From SIG598 sp045580875 (GTDB lineage: Bacteria; Bacillota; Clostridia; Oscillospirales; Acutalibacteraceae): 33,363 nucleotides of DNA. Of this stretch, positions 15,822 through 24,769 are shown piece by piece. The stretch is from positions 1 through 33,363 of the forward strand of contig JAZNOP010000061.1 of the NCBI GenBank assembly GCA_045580875.1, read 5' to 3'. Numbering within the stretch: the stretch's first letter is position 1; each line of letters opens with the position of its first letter. Below the pieces are notes generated by a model. That model was given only the letters and a program-made list of their open reading frames with translations, did not search any database and had not been told where the DNA came from. Made by a program: the position numbers and the translations under genes.

Positions 15822-16514
15822 TCAGCTGTTCTTTTGCGCGTTCTGCGCGGCAATATCCGCCTTCCTGCCGAATCTGCCCAGCGCAGACCTTACCGAGGAA
15901 AGAAAGCCGCCGTCATTTTTCTTCTGCTGATACAAACCGTTCTTCTTTATATAATCCTCAACCGCAGGCGGAACGAATCCGCTGAGCGGCTCGCCCTTTG
16001 CGGCAGCCTCGCGCAGCTGAGTGGAGGAAACCTGAATGAGCGGCTCATTGCTGATAACCGTTTTCCAGCCCTCAAGCTGCTCTGCCTTCTTCCAGAGTTC
16101 CTCTTCAGAGATATCCGCTCTCGGTACAGTGCAGAATGTGGCAAGCTCTCTGAGCCCGTCACTGCGGTACCATGTATCCAGCGTGACAAACATATCAGCA
16201 CCGATGAGCATATACAGCTCACAGTCAGGATAAAGCTCGTGCAGGCTGGCCAGCGTGTAGTAAGAATAGCTGAGTCCGTCGCGCTGAAGCTCAATATCGC
16301 TCGCCTCAAACACCTCGCCAGCATATTCTGACGCCAGACGGCACATTTCCAGCCGGTGTGCGCCATCGGTGACAGCCGACTTCTTGTGCGGAGGTGTTCT
16401 TGTCGGAATCACCAGCACCTTATCAAGCTCAAGCAGGTCGGCAAACCGCTGACCGAGCTGAATGTGACCATAATGTATCGGGTCGAATGTTCCGCCCAGC
16501 ATGGCGATTCTCAT
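15822..16514 (-). CDS. nadD: Nicotinate-nucleotide adenylyltransferase
   Basis: A 230-residue NadD, which adenylates nicotinate mononucleotide with ATP in NAD synthesis. The nucleotidyltransferase signature is GGTFDPIHYGH (residues 8-18). Also seen are the RTPPHKK segment, the IGADMFVTLDTW core, and the ISSTxxR-type motif as VSSTQLREA. A C-terminal extension of about 30 residues (from NGLYQQKKND to the end), basic and Ala-rich, goes beyond the usual length of about 200. ATG 16514 is preceded by GGGAGGGACAGAGT. In the conserved order yhbY-nadD-yqeK. Confidence 0.96.
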   Translation of the reverse strand: MRIAMLGGTFDPIHYGHIQLGQRFADLLELDKVLVIPTRTPPHKKSAVTDGAHRLEMCRLASEYAGEVFEASDIELQRDGLSYSYYTLASLHELYPDCELYMLIGADMFVTLDTWYRSDGLRELATFCTVPRADISEEELWKKAEQLEGWKTVISNEPLIQVSSTQLREAAAKGEPLSGFVPPAVEDYIKKNGLYQQKKNDGGFLSSVRSALGRFGRKADIAAQNAQKNS

Positions 16515-16564
16515 ACTCTGTCCCTCCCGACGGTTTTTATTGATTGATTTGCAGAAAATACTGC

Positions 16565-16876
16565 TTATTTCTTCTTTGCCTTGGGGATCTGGTCAGAGAT
16601 GACCGGCTTTTCAGGATTTCTGCGGTAGAGCACGAAAACTCTGCCGATGACCTGCACTACCTCAGCATTTGCAGCCTCGGCGATCTGGTCGGCAGCCTCA
16701 CGGGAGGTCAGCGGACAGGCCTCGAGAGCCTTGCCCTTGATGAGTTCACGGGTCTTGAGCGCGCCGTCTGCCTGCTCGATGAGCGCATCGGAGATGCCGC
16801 CCTTGCCGACGTAAAGTATACATTCATAATCATTTGCCATTCCTCTGAGGAAGGCTCTCTGCTTACTGGTCAACAT
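16565..16876 (-). CDS. yhbY: CRM-domain RNA-binding protein YhbY
   Basis: A 103-residue YhbY/YqeI family protein made of one CRM domain that associates with pre-50S ribosomal particles. Recognised by MLTSKQRAFLRGMAND, the GKGGISDALIEQADGALKTR stretch with its GxxG-like loop, and LIKGKALE followed by VQVIGRVFVLYRRNPEKP. The tail is basic (IPKAKKK). The start at 16876 follows GAGG at a long distance within an AT-rich leader (TATAAT at 16902-16897 but no good -35). First gene of the yhbY-nadD-yqeK group. Confidence 0.94.
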   Translation of the reverse strand: MLTSKQRAFLRGMANDYECILYVGKGGISDALIEQADGALKTRELIKGKALEACPLTSREAADQIAEAANAEVVQVIGRVFVLYRRNPEKPVISDQIPKAKKK

Positions 16877-17018
16877 AATATATTATACCTCATACAATTA
16901 TATTTTTACAATGTGCAATATTGCAGTATATGCTTTGATTTTTGCCGTCAATACTGTGCTCAATAATAATTTTTCCGCCTTATTGCGGCATTATTTCCTT
17001 TATGACACAGTATTTCCG

Positions 17019-17600
17019 TTATTCGCCAAGCTTCTTCATCAGCTCTCTGAGAGCAACTCCTCTGTGGCTGACCTGATTCTTTTCCTCCATAGGAATGCCG
17101 GCAAAGCAGCGTCCGTCGGTCATCAGAAAAATGGGGTCAAAGCCGAATCCGCCGTCGCCCATTCTGCACTCGCTGATATAGCCCTCGCAGATACCCTCGG
17201 CGGTCACCTTGTGTCCGTCCGGCCACACACAGCAGATGCTGCACACGAAACGTGCGGTGCGCTCCTCATGGGGTATGCCCTCGAGCTCGGCAAGCATACG
17301 CTCGATACCTGTCTCGAAGTCATGGTCGCCTGCATAGCGTGCTGTGTGTATACCAGGTCCGCCGTTCATTGCATCAACGCACAGACCGGAGTCGTCTGCG
17401 ATGCAGGGCATATTTGTCAGCTCGCAGAAGGCTCTCGCCTTGATTTCGGCGTTTTCCGCAAAGGTTTCTCCGGTTTCCTCTGGATCAATAAATCCGAAAC
17501 CTGCCTCCTTTGCAGTTATGAGCTCAACGCCGCAATCGGCGAGAATCTGCATCATTTCATCGCGCTTGCCGGGATTATTGCTTGCCAGTATAAATTTCAT
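17019..17600 (-). CDS. rdgB: XTP/dITP pyrophosphatase (RdgB/HAM1)
   Basis: A 193-residue non-canonical purine NTP pyrophosphatase that removes dITP and XTP from the nucleotide pool. Hallmarks are FILASNNPGK, ETGETFAENAEIKA, the ADDSGLCVDAMNGGPGIH loop, GDGGFGFDPIF and the final QVSHRGVALRE. The length is typical. The reading frame reaches 17612, but the ATG at 17600 (MKFILASNN) matches the family N-terminus. No good Shine-Dalgarno is visible just upstream; a short ORF with its own GGAG lies about 30 bases before it. Transcribed with the yhbY-nadD block or from ftsY. Confidence 0.96.
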   Translation of the reverse strand: MKFILASNNPGKRDEMMQILADCGVELITAKEAGFGFIDPEETGETFAENAEIKARAFCELTNMPCIADDSGLCVDAMNGGPGIHTARYAGDHDFETGIERMLAELEGIPHEERTARFVCSICCVWPDGHKVTAEGICEGYISECRMGDGGFGFDPIFLMTDGRCFAGIPMEEKNQVSHRGVALRELMKKLGE

Positions 17601-17628
17601 ACTAAAGCACACACTTTCATTTGTTTTC

Positions 17629-17667
17629 TTAATTGATTTTCTTCAGATACGGAGAATCCTGACACAT
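17629..17667 (-). CDS. Possible 12-residue upstream ORF before rdgB
   Basis: GGAG lies 6 bases before an ATG at 17667 that opens a 12-codon frame (MCQDSPYLKKIN) ending 28 bases upstream of the rdgB start. rdgB itself has no clear ribosome binding site, so a short leader peptide is conceivable. It may equally be a chance frame. Confidence 0.2.
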   Translation of the reverse strand: MCQDSPYLKKIN

Positions 17668-17721
17668 TTTCATCTCCTGCGCATATAACATCACAGGCAG
17701 ACAGATTAATATATCAGCTTG

Positions 17722-17940
17722 TTATTTCTGATATTTTTTCTTAAGCGTCTGCAGATCCCTTTCGCTGATCCATTCTTCCGAATACCCGCAGGAGCCGCAA
17801 ACATATCTGTGTACAAATACAGCTGACAGGACGGTAAATCCTGTCATAATGTTGTTTCCCCTTTTGAATGAATCCACATTCCCGGGAACTATGATTATAT
17901 CTGTGCATCCGCATTTCGGACAGATCCGGCTGTTTTTCAT
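17722..17940 (-). CDS. Small zinc-ribbon protein downstream of ftsY
   Basis: A 72-residue protein with two Cys pairs, CPKCGC (residues 7-12) and CGSCGY (48-53), the layout of a zinc ribbon. Between them is a mildly hydrophobic stretch (IMTGFTVLSAVFVHRYV), which may be a strand pair or a partial membrane segment. The C-terminus is a charged helix (ERDLQTLKKKYQK). ATG 17940 has GGAGG 9 bases upstream (GGAGGAACACTGT). It lies 40 bases after ftsY and is probably cotranscribed. No specific family is recognised; a small nucleic-acid-binding or metal-binding role is a guess. Confidence 0.82.
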   Translation of the reverse strand: MKNSRICPKCGCTDIIIVPGNVDSFKRGNNIMTGFTVLSAVFVHRYVCGSCGYSEEWISERDLQTLKKKYQK

Positions 17941-17980
17941 ACAGTGTTCCTCCGTTCAGTCGACAAGCTCAGGCAGGAAT

Positions 17981-18910
17981 TTATTCCTTGCTTGCTTCCT
18001 TGTTCGGCTCAAAGAGAGCACGTGCAAACTCGCGCGGCTGGAAGGGCTGGAGGTCGTCTATCTGCTCGCCTACTCCGATATACTTTACCGGCACGCCGAG
18101 TTCTTCCTTTATCGCAATGACAACACCGCCGCGTGCGGTGCCGTCAAGCTTGGTGAGAATTATACCGGTCAGACCGGCAGTATCCTTGAATGCCTTTGCC
18201 TGATTGACAGCATTCTGTCCGGTAGTGGCATCGAGAACAAGCAGCACCTCGCGGTCGCTGTCAGGAAGCTCGCGGTCGAGCACACGGCTTATCTTGCCCA
18301 GCTCGTCCATGAGGTTCTTCTTGTTGTGCAGACGTCCTGCGGTATCGATGATGAGTACATCTGCGCCTCTTGCCTTTGCAGCACCTGCAGCATCAAAAAC
18401 TACAGCTGCAGGGTCGCTGCCCTCGCTGTTCTTGACGATGTCGCAGCCTGCACGTTCAGCCCAGATGGCAATCTGATCGATAGCTGCTGCACGGAAGGTA
18501 TCAGCCGCGGCAATGATGACCTTCTTGCCCTCACTGCGGAGCATTGCGCACATCTTGCCGATGGTGGTGGTCTTGCCGACACCGTTGACACCTATTACGA
18601 ATATTACCGAGGGCTTTGTATCAAGCTTGAGGTCGTAGTCACCGGCGAGCATCTCGCTGATAACCTCCTCAAGCAGGTCACGCACCTCTGCAGGGTCTTT
18701 TGTTCCTGCCTTCTTTACGCGTGTGCGAAGCTGGTCGCATATCTTTTCTGCTGTAACAGCACCGCAGTCAGCCATGATAAGAAGCTCCTCGAGTTCTTCA
18801 AAAAGCTCCTCGTCAATTTTTGTAAAGCGTTTGAAGAGGGAATCTATCTGACCGAAGATGCCTTCCTTGGTCTTTTTTAATCCCTGTTTGATTTTCTCAA
18901 AAAATCCCAT
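17981..18910 (-). CDS. ftsY: Signal recognition particle receptor FtsY
   Basis: A 309-residue SRP-receptor GTPase that docks the SRP-ribosome complex at the membrane. NG domain motifs are GVNGVGKTT (G1, residues 107-115), AADTFRAAAIDQI, the G3 DTAGR, the G4 TKLDGTARGG and the closing GVGEQIDDLQPF. The short N-terminal helix MGFFEKIKQGLKKTKEG is the membrane-contacting region seen in Gram-positive FtsY without a long acidic A domain. The frame extends 19 codons upstream, but AAAAGGA sits 8 bases before the ATG at 18910. Follows smc, as in many Clostridia. Confidence 0.97.
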   Translation of the reverse strand: MGFFEKIKQGLKKTKEGIFGQIDSLFKRFTKIDEELFEELEELLIMADCGAVTAEKICDQLRTRVKKAGTKDPAEVRDLLEEVISEMLAGDYDLKLDTKPSVIFVIGVNGVGKTTTIGKMCAMLRSEGKKVIIAAADTFRAAAIDQIAIWAERAGCDIVKNSEGSDPAAVVFDAAGAAKARGADVLIIDTAGRLHNKKNLMDELGKISRVLDRELPDSDREVLLVLDATTGQNAVNQAKAFKDTAGLTGIILTKLDGTARGGVVIAIKEELGVPVKYIGVGEQIDDLQPFQPREFARALFEPNKEASKE

Positions 18911-18998
18911 ATTTTCATTCCTTTTCATGTTGCTTTCGGGGATATCTTCATGCTCATTCCCGACCATTCATACCAAACGGTTTTTCATTCTGCACTCA

Positions 18999-19033
18999 CA
19001 CACTGCCGGAACAAAGCAATATCCGGCAGTGTG
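18999..19033. other. 12-bp hairpin between smc and ftsY
   Basis: Perfect 12-bp inverted repeat (18999-19010 with 19022-19033) in the 158-bp gap between the smc stop and the ftsY start. Neither side has a T-run, so it is not a typical terminator. It may be an mRNA processing or stability hairpin. Confidence 0.6.
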
Positions 19034-19068
19034 CAAATGAATAATTTTATATTATAGCAGACCTGTTC

Positions 19069-22000
19069 TTATCCGTCAAGCTTACCGAGACGTTCCTCAA
19101 CCTCGTCAAGATTGAGCGAGAGTATCTTGGAAAGTCCGTCCTGCTTGGTTACACCGTAGAGCATGCTTGCCGCTTCCATCATACCACGGCGGTGGGTTAT
19201 GACCACGTACTGGGTATGATCGGTGAAACGCTGGATATAGTTTGCGACGTTGCTGACGTTTCTCTCATCAAGCGCACTGTCTATCTCGTCGAGGAAGCAG
19301 AAGGGTGACGGTCTGACGCGCATGATCGCAAAGTAGATAGCAACCGCGATGATCGACTTTTCGCCGCCCGACATACCTGTTATCGGCTGTTTTTCCTTTC
19401 CCGGCGGCTTGACGTCGATATCTATGCCGCAGTTGAGGCAGTCGTCCGGATCGGCAAGGCTCATGGTGGCACTGCCGCCGCCGAACAGCTCGGGGAATAT
19501 CTCACCGAAGTTCTTGTTGATCTGATGGAAGGCATCGGTGAAGATGACCTTCATGGTCTCGGTAAGTTCTTCAATGAGCTTCTCAAGTTCACCCTTGGAC
19601 TTGAGAACGTCGTCCATCTGGGTCTTGTATATGGTGTATTTCTCGAATACTTCCTTGTATTCCTCTATCGCGCCGACATGGACATCGCCGAGCGCACGTA
19701 TCTTTGATGTAAGAGATGCAACCAGTTTCTTGCCCTCTCGCTCGTCCTCAGCCGGGTCAAACTTCTCGGCTGCCTCGCGGCGGGTCATGTTGTATTCCTC
19801 CATAAGCTGCTGGATTATGCTGTCATATTCCTGCTGCTTATGCTGGCGCTGCTCCTCGAGTCGGGTCTTGCGGCGGTCGATGTCTCCGCGGCGGTCAACC
19901 AGCTCGCGCGATTCCTTACGCTTTTCCTGAATCTCGCGTTCCATCTCGCTTCTGCGAAGCTCGATTGAGGCAATATCGCCTGTCTTTGCCGCAGTTTCAC
20001 GCAGCTCTGATGCTTCGGCTCTCTGCTTTTCAGCCTGTGCCTCAAGTTCAGAAACTCTCGCGGTTATCTCCTCTATCTGAGCACGGAGCATTCCTTCTCT
20101 GCCGCTGCCCTGTGCAATTCTCTCTCTCAGCTGTTCAATTGCAGCTTCGATGGATTCACACTCCTTGACCAGCGAGAGACGCTGCATTCCAGCCTCGTTG
20201 AGCTCGGTCAGCATGGCGTCACGCTGAGCGGCAAGCTTGTCGATGCTGCCTGTGCTTTCGGCTATCTTTGCAGTGAGCTGTGCAAGCTTTTCGGCACACT
20301 CTGCCGCCGCCTTTGCAGCCTCTGCCTTTTCCTGTGCAAGCTGTGCGGTACGTCCGGTGTTGCCGGTGCGCTCCTGCTTTATGCTGTCTATCTCCGCCTG
20401 ATTTGCCGCAATCTGCTCATCGAGCATACGCAGCTCGGTCAGGAAGGAAGCGCTGTCGCTCTGTACGTCAGCCAGCTCACCCTGTGATTCGGCAAGTGAG
20501 CGGCGAAGCATGGTGACTCTGCCCTGAGCCTTTTCAAACTCCTCGTTTGCCTGCTCAACAGCCTTCTCAAGCTCTGCAGCCTCGGCGCGAAGCTTTTCAA
20601 GCTCGCCCTTACGGGAAAGCAGACCGATATTCTTGTCGTGCGAGCCGCCGGTCATCGAGCCGCCGGCATTGATGACCTGACCGTCAAGGGTGACAATGCG
20701 GAATCGATTCTTGAATCGTCTTGCAATTGCAATTGCGCTGTCCATATCCTCAACGATACAGACATTGCCAAGCAGATTCCCGACGATATCGCGGTATTTG
20801 CCGTCGCACTGCACAAGGTCGGCGGCTATGCTTACAAATCCGGCACAGTCGTCCAGATTGTTTTCATTTATGCTTCTCGGGCGGATTGTTGTAATAGGCA
20901 GGAAGGTTGCACGTCCGCCGCTGCTTCTCTTGAGGAATTCGACAGCCTGCTTACCTGCGTTTTCATCGTCGACAATGATATTCTGCATGGCGGCACCAAG
21001 TGCAGTTTCAATCGCCACCGAGTATTTATCCTTTACGCTTATGAATCTTGATACAGGGCCGTGAATGCCGCGCAGACCGCCGCTTTCAGCGTGCTTGATA
21101 ACGCGGCGCACACTCTGGGGATAGCCCTCCAGACTGCGCTCGAGGTCTTCTATCATTCTTGCCCGTCTTGCCTTATCCTGCGATTCAAGGCGCAGGTCGT
21201 CAGCCTTGCGCTTTGCTTCGTCCATAGCCGCACTCTGACGGTCGAGCTTCATCTGATATCCTGAAACAGCGTTGGAAAGCTCAGCGGCTCTGTCCTTTGC
21301 CGCCTGAAGAGCTTCCGCGGTCTCACTGCGGTCTGCCTCAAGCTTGTTCTGATGCTCGGTTCTCTCAAGGAGTGAAGCCTCAAGACTTCCGGCTCTCGCC
21401 TCAATTTCAGCAAGCTGTGATTCGGCTCTTGCCGCCCTGAGCTGCTGTTCCGACTGAGCGATGGTAAGGCTGTTCTGCTCGGAACGGAGAGATTCAAGCT
21501 CACTGCCGATTCCGCTCTCATCTGAGCGAAGAGCCTCTATTCTGCCGGATATTTCTTCAATGATTTTATCCTGACCGGTTATAGCCTCACCCTTTTGAGC
21601 AAGCTCGGTCTGACGTGCCTCAATTTCGGCATTAAGCTGTGTCTCGCTGTTTGCCGAATCGGCTATCTCGCCCTCAATTCGGGCAATATCCTGTTTTGCG
21701 TGGAGTATTTCAGCATCTGTAACAGCCGCCTCACCCTCGAGACGTGCAGCGTTTTCCTCCATACCTGCCGCGGCGCGTACCTGCTCGTCCTTCTTTGCAA
21801 GCAGACGACTGCTCTCAAGATAGAGCTCCTCTGCCTGACGGTCAAGCTCTTCAGCACTGCCGGTCAGCTCGTTGTATTCATTTTCAAGGCGGGTTATCTC
21901 GTATCCCTGATCGCGCAGTATATCATTGGAACGCTCAAGAGTGAGCAGCCACAGACCAACCTGTGCCTTCATCTGCTCCTCACGCAGAGCCAGCCATTTC

Positions 22001-22638
22001 TTAGCCTTCTCGCTCTCGCGTTCAAGCGGACCTACACGCTCCTCGAGACCGGAGAGAATCACCTGCAGATGAACAAGGTTGTCCTCTGTCTTGCGCAGAT
22101 TGCGCTCGGTTTCCTCACGGCGGTGGCGGTATTTGGATATACCTGCCGCTTCTTCAAAAATAACGCGGCGGTCATCGGCTCTTGACTCAACTATATCTGC
22201 TATTTTGCCCTGTCCGATGATGGAATAGCCGTCGCGTCCGATACCTGTGTCCATGAAAAGCTCATTGACATCGCGAAGGCGCACCGGCTTGCCGTTTATC
22301 TTGTATTCGCTGTTGCCTGAGCGGTAAAAACGGCGGCAGACCGAAATCTCGTCGCTGTCATACTGCAGCCAGCGGCTGGTGTTGTCTATGGTGATAATTA
22401 CCTCGGCATAGCCCGAAGCCTTTCGGTTATTTGTGCCGTTGAATACGATGTCTTCCATCGATTTGATTCGCAGGGCGCTCGGTGCCTGTTCTCCGAAGAC
22501 CCAGCGTACGGCATCGCTGACGTTGCTCTTGCCGCTTCCGTTGGGTCCTACCGTACAGGTTATGCCCTGTTTGAAATCCAGCTTGACCTTATCCGGGAAG
22601 GATTTGAAGCCCTGGATCTGTAGTGATTTCAGAAACAA
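19069..22638 (-). CDS. smc: Chromosome condensation ATPase SMC
   Basis: A full-length 1189-residue SMC protein, the ATPase core of the bacterial condensin (with ScpA/ScpB) that compacts and segregates the chromosome. Walker A is GPNGSGKS (31-38). Two long coiled-coil arms (about 170-500 and 680-1010) flank a hinge at about 510-670 (ESGGLRGIHGPVSRF through INAGGSMTGGS). The C-terminal head has the signature GMSGGEKS and Walker B FCFLDEIDSALDERN. The start is TTG 22638 (FLKSLQIQGFKSF) with AAAGGGG 9 bases before it. It follows the radical SAM gene by 21 bases, in the order rnc-radical SAM-smc-ftsY. Confidence 0.98.
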   Translation of the reverse strand: MFLKSLQIQGFKSFPDKVKLDFKQGITCTVGPNGSGKSNVSDAVRWVFGEQAPSALRIKSMEDIVFNGTNNRKASGYAEVIITIDNTSRWLQYDSDEISVCRRFYRSGNSEYKINGKPVRLRDVNELFMDTGIGRDGYSIIGQGKIADIVESRADDRRVIFEEAAGISKYRHRREETERNLRKTEDNLVHLQVILSGLEERVGPLERESEKAKKWLALREEQMKAQVGLWLLTLERSNDILRDQGYEITRLENEYNELTGSAEELDRQAEELYLESSRLLAKKDEQVRAAAGMEENAARLEGEAAVTDAEILHAKQDIARIEGEIADSANSETQLNAEIEARQTELAQKGEAITGQDKIIEEISGRIEALRSDESGIGSELESLRSEQNSLTIAQSEQQLRAARAESQLAEIEARAGSLEASLLERTEHQNKLEADRSETAEALQAAKDRAAELSNAVSGYQMKLDRQSAAMDEAKRKADDLRLESQDKARRARMIEDLERSLEGYPQSVRRVIKHAESGGLRGIHGPVSRFISVKDKYSVAIETALGAAMQNIIVDDENAGKQAVEFLKRSSGGRATFLPITTIRPRSINENNLDDCAGFVSIAADLVQCDGKYRDIVGNLLGNVCIVEDMDSAIAIARRFKNRFRIVTLDGQVINAGGSMTGGSHDKNIGLLSRKGELEKLRAEAAELEKAVEQANEEFEKAQGRVTMLRRSLAESQGELADVQSDSASFLTELRMLDEQIAANQAEIDSIKQERTGNTGRTAQLAQEKAEAAKAAAECAEKLAQLTAKIAESTGSIDKLAAQRDAMLTELNEAGMQRLSLVKECESIEAAIEQLRERIAQGSGREGMLRAQIEEITARVSELEAQAEKQRAEASELRETAAKTGDIASIELRRSEMEREIQEKRKESRELVDRRGDIDRRKTRLEEQRQHKQQEYDSIIQQLMEEYNMTRREAAEKFDPAEDEREGKKLVASLTSKIRALGDVHVGAIEEYKEVFEKYTIYKTQMDDVLKSKGELEKLIEELTETMKVIFTDAFHQINKNFGEIFPELFGGGSATMSLADPDDCLNCGIDIDVKPPGKEKQPITGMSGGEKSIIAVAIYFAIMRVRPSPFCFLDEIDSALDERNVSNVANYIQRFTDHTQYVVITHRRGMMEAASMLYGVTKQDGLSKILSLNLDEVEERLGKLDG

Positions 22639-22659
22639 CCGTGTTGTCCCCTTTCTGAA

Positions 22660-23670
22660 TTAATCCTGATTTATTGCAATGCAGCCCTTTGATATTTCGC
22701 GGCTGCCTTTTACTCTTACTTTGTAGCCATTTCGCGAAAGCTCCCCGATATTGCACCGGCGCTGTCCGCACATTTTCGATATATCGGCAGGGTTTACCGC
22801 CAGTATAATCTCATTTTCCGGCGGTGTCGCATATTCTTCCCCAAGCATGGACAGTGTCTTTTCAAGAAACAGCCGGCTTTCGCACAGTTCTCTCATCGCC
22901 GGATGATATGCACCTGCGACCTGCTGTTCCTCAACCTCGCGGCTTGCGTGAAGTCCGAGCCTTATGACCGTAATGTCCTGCTCCTCGAAGAAGCTGAGCA
23001 GCTTTGCACATACAGTGACCGCCCCGTCGACGCCCTGCGGCAGATATTCTCCCGATTCGTAAAGTTCTGCAAGTCTTGTTCCCCTGAGCACCACTGTAGG
23101 ATATATCCGCACGGTTGCCGGTCCCAGCGCCGCCAGCTCACAGGCTGTATACATCGCGCCCTCGTCGCTGTCGCCGTAAAGTCCTGTCATCATCTGCACA
23201 CCAAGTTCAATGCCGTGCTGCTTTATCATTGCCGCCGCATCGCGAACCTGCTGAGCCGTATGCCCTCTGTCGTTGAGCATAAGCACCCTGTCGTCCATGC
23301 TCTGTGCACCCAGCTCTATGGCTGTCACACCGCGCGAGGCGAGGATATCCAGCACCTCGTCGTCGATGCAGTCAGGTCGTGTTGAACAGCGTATGCCGCC
23401 TATCCTGCCGGATTTAATATACGGAGCCGCCGCATCGAGCAGAGATATCATATATTCCCTGTCAATGGCGGTAAAGCTTCCGCCGAAGAAGGCTATCTCA
23501 GCTTTTTTCGCCGCGTCACCCAGTGTTTCCAGAGCCCTTTCAGCCGCGCTGATCACGTCAGCCGCCGCCGGCTGCCGCTGCTTGCCGGAAATCGTTCTCT
23601 GATTGCAGAAGGCACAGGTATTCGGACAGCCATTATGCGGCACGAATATCGCTATATTGGCATGCTTCAT
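22660..23670 (-). CDS. Radical SAM protein, Elp3-like (no acetyltransferase domain)
   Basis: A 336-residue radical SAM enzyme. The 4Fe-4S cluster motif is CPNTCAFC (Cys-15, -19 and -22), followed by NQRTISG. FFGGSFTAID is the conserved GGS/T motif, and RPDCIDDEVLDILASRGVT with ELGAQSMDD and GHTAQQV matches the Elp3/YhcC-type radical SAM core. The C-terminal part (about 270-336, NEIILAVNPADISKMCGQRR) is a small beta domain rather than the GNAT domain of true Elp3. Proteins of this type sit between rnc and smc in many Clostridia; the modified substrate, perhaps tRNA, is not established. The start overlaps the rnc stop (ATGA), so translation is coupled. Confidence 0.88.
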   Translation of the reverse strand: MKHANIAIFVPHNGCPNTCAFCNQRTISGKQRQPAAADVISAAERALETLGDAAKKAEIAFFGGSFTAIDREYMISLLDAAAPYIKSGRIGGIRCSTRPDCIDDEVLDILASRGVTAIELGAQSMDDRVLMLNDRGHTAQQVRDAAAMIKQHGIELGVQMMTGLYGDSDEGAMYTACELAALGPATVRIYPTVVLRGTRLAELYESGEYLPQGVDGAVTVCAKLLSFFEEQDITVIRLGLHASREVEEQQVAGAYHPAMRELCESRLFLEKTLSMLGEEYATPPENEIILAVNPADISKMCGQRRCNIGELSRNGYKVRVKGSREISKGCIAINQD

Positions 23671-24350
23671 GCCTTGTCCTCGTAGCCCATAAGCTCAAGC
23701 GCAGCACGCGCCGCCTGCTGTTCAGCATCCTTCTTGCTTCTTCCGCCGCCCTTGCCGACGACGTTGCTGTTAAGATGCACCTCAACCACAAAATGCTTGT
23801 TGTGGTCAGGTCCGCTCTCACCCACCAGGACATACTCCAGCCTTTCGCCTTCGTTCTGCTGGACAATCTCCTGAAGGGTGGTCTTGTAATCCTTTGTTCT
23901 TCTGACACGCGGTCTGAGTATCTCGCTTTCAGCACAGCTGAGCACGAATCTGCGCGCTTCCTCCATGCCTCCGTCGAGGAATATCGCCGCTATCAGCGCC
24001 TCAAACGCATCAGCAAGGATAGACGGACGGTCAGCACCGCCGCTCTTCTTTTCTCCCCTGCCAAGCTTGAGACAACCGCCAAGCCCTATCTGACGGGCAA
24101 AAACCGCCAGCGTTGATTCGCATACCAGCGAGGCTCTCAGCTTTGTCAGGTCTCCCTCCGCCTTGTTGCGGTAGTGATTGAATATGTACTCCGAGACAAC
24201 GATGCTCAGCACCGCATCCCCCAGAAACTCCAGCCTCTCATTGCATTCACCCTTGTGCAGCTCGTTTGCATATGATGAATGAGTGAGCGCTGTGTGAAGC
24301 AGACTGATATCCCTGAAGGTGTAGCCTATCCGCTTCTGAAGCTGCTCCAC
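23667..24350 (-). CDS. rnc: Ribonuclease III
   Basis: A 227-residue RNase III that cuts double-stranded RNA, for example in rRNA maturation. The endonuclease signature is NERLEFLGDAVL (37-48), with catalytic Glu-41 and Asp-45 and the downstream Asp/Glu pair in DAFEALIAAIFLDGG. The C-terminal double-stranded RNA-binding domain begins at about DYKTTLQEIVQQ and ends with GKGGGRSKKDAEQQAARAAL. The frame reaches back to 24404, but AAAGGGGGGAG lies 6 bases before the GTG at 24350 (first residues MEQLQKRIG), matching family N-termini. First gene of the long minus block, with a structured 5' leader of about 210 bases. Confidence 0.96.
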   Translation of the reverse strand: MEQLQKRIGYTFRDISLLHTALTHSSYANELHKGECNERLEFLGDAVLSIVVSEYIFNHYRNKAEGDLTKLRASLVCESTLAVFARQIGLGGCLKLGRGEKKSGGADRPSILADAFEALIAAIFLDGGMEEARRFVLSCAESEILRPRVRRTKDYKTTLQEIVQQNEGERLEYVLVGESGPDHNKHFVVEVHLNSNVVGKGGGRSKKDAEQQAARAALELMGYEDKA

Positions 24351-24569
24351 AGAAAACTCCCCCCTTTGCGGCACCGCCGCATTGTGATTGCGCGGTAAAA
24401 ACACCGCTTATGCCGTAGTTTTTCATATCAGCTCCGGCCGGCATCAGATACCGCTCAGAGCGCATATTCCTGCGGTCAACGACCGCTCTGCCCGGGCATA
24501 TCAGCAGAAAACCTGCCTTTTTATTCCATGCTCCGGCAAAATTGACATTCCAATGGCATTTTACAGTTC

Positions 24570-24598
24570 ATTATAACACATAATCACTTTCATGTACA
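24570..24598 (-). promoter_or_regulatory. Likely promoter of the rnc operon
   Basis: Minus strand perfect TATAAT (24575-24570) with a weak -35 TGTACA (24598-24593) at 17 bp. It would give a leader of about 210 bases. Confidence 0.5.
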
Positions 24599-24664
24599 GT
24601 GTGACACGAAATTTTTACACCTGCAAATAATTTTCAACCGGGCTCTCTCTGCGAGTATTATTTA

Positions 24665-24693
24665 TTGACAACAAACTCTGCCGAAGTTATAAT
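24665..24693 (+). promoter_or_regulatory. Consensus SigA promoter of the response regulator gene
   Basis: Perfect TTGACA (24665-24670), 17-bp spacer, perfect TATAAT (24688-24693), about 76 bases before the start at 24770. Confidence 0.82.
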
Positions 24694-24769
24694 AAAATTC
24701 AATATAAATATATGATTGTTATATTTGTTCGTCAATAAATGCTGACCGCTCTGCTGAGGAGGAATTTCA

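Larger units (their letters stand above)
24351..24769. other. rnc leader and divergent promoter region
   Basis: A 419-base stretch without a supported gene. The rnc side is a leader of about 210 bases holding alternative hairpins: GCGGTC/GACCGC (24472-24477 with 24481-24486), and a competing CAGAGCG/CGCTCTG (24456-24462 with 24484-24490) that shares three bases with it. The other side carries the promoter and ribosome binding site of the response regulator. A 72-codon frame overlapping rnc (24247-24465) has no support. Confidence 0.6.

Noticed and set aside
16897..16926. Promoter for yhbY
   Set aside because: TATAAT is present but the best -35 (CTGCAA) matches only three of six positions, too weak to list separately.
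24247..24465. 72-codon frame overlapping the start of rnc
   Set aside because: It overlaps rnc in another frame and contains low-complexity leader sequence; no ribosome binding site or family.
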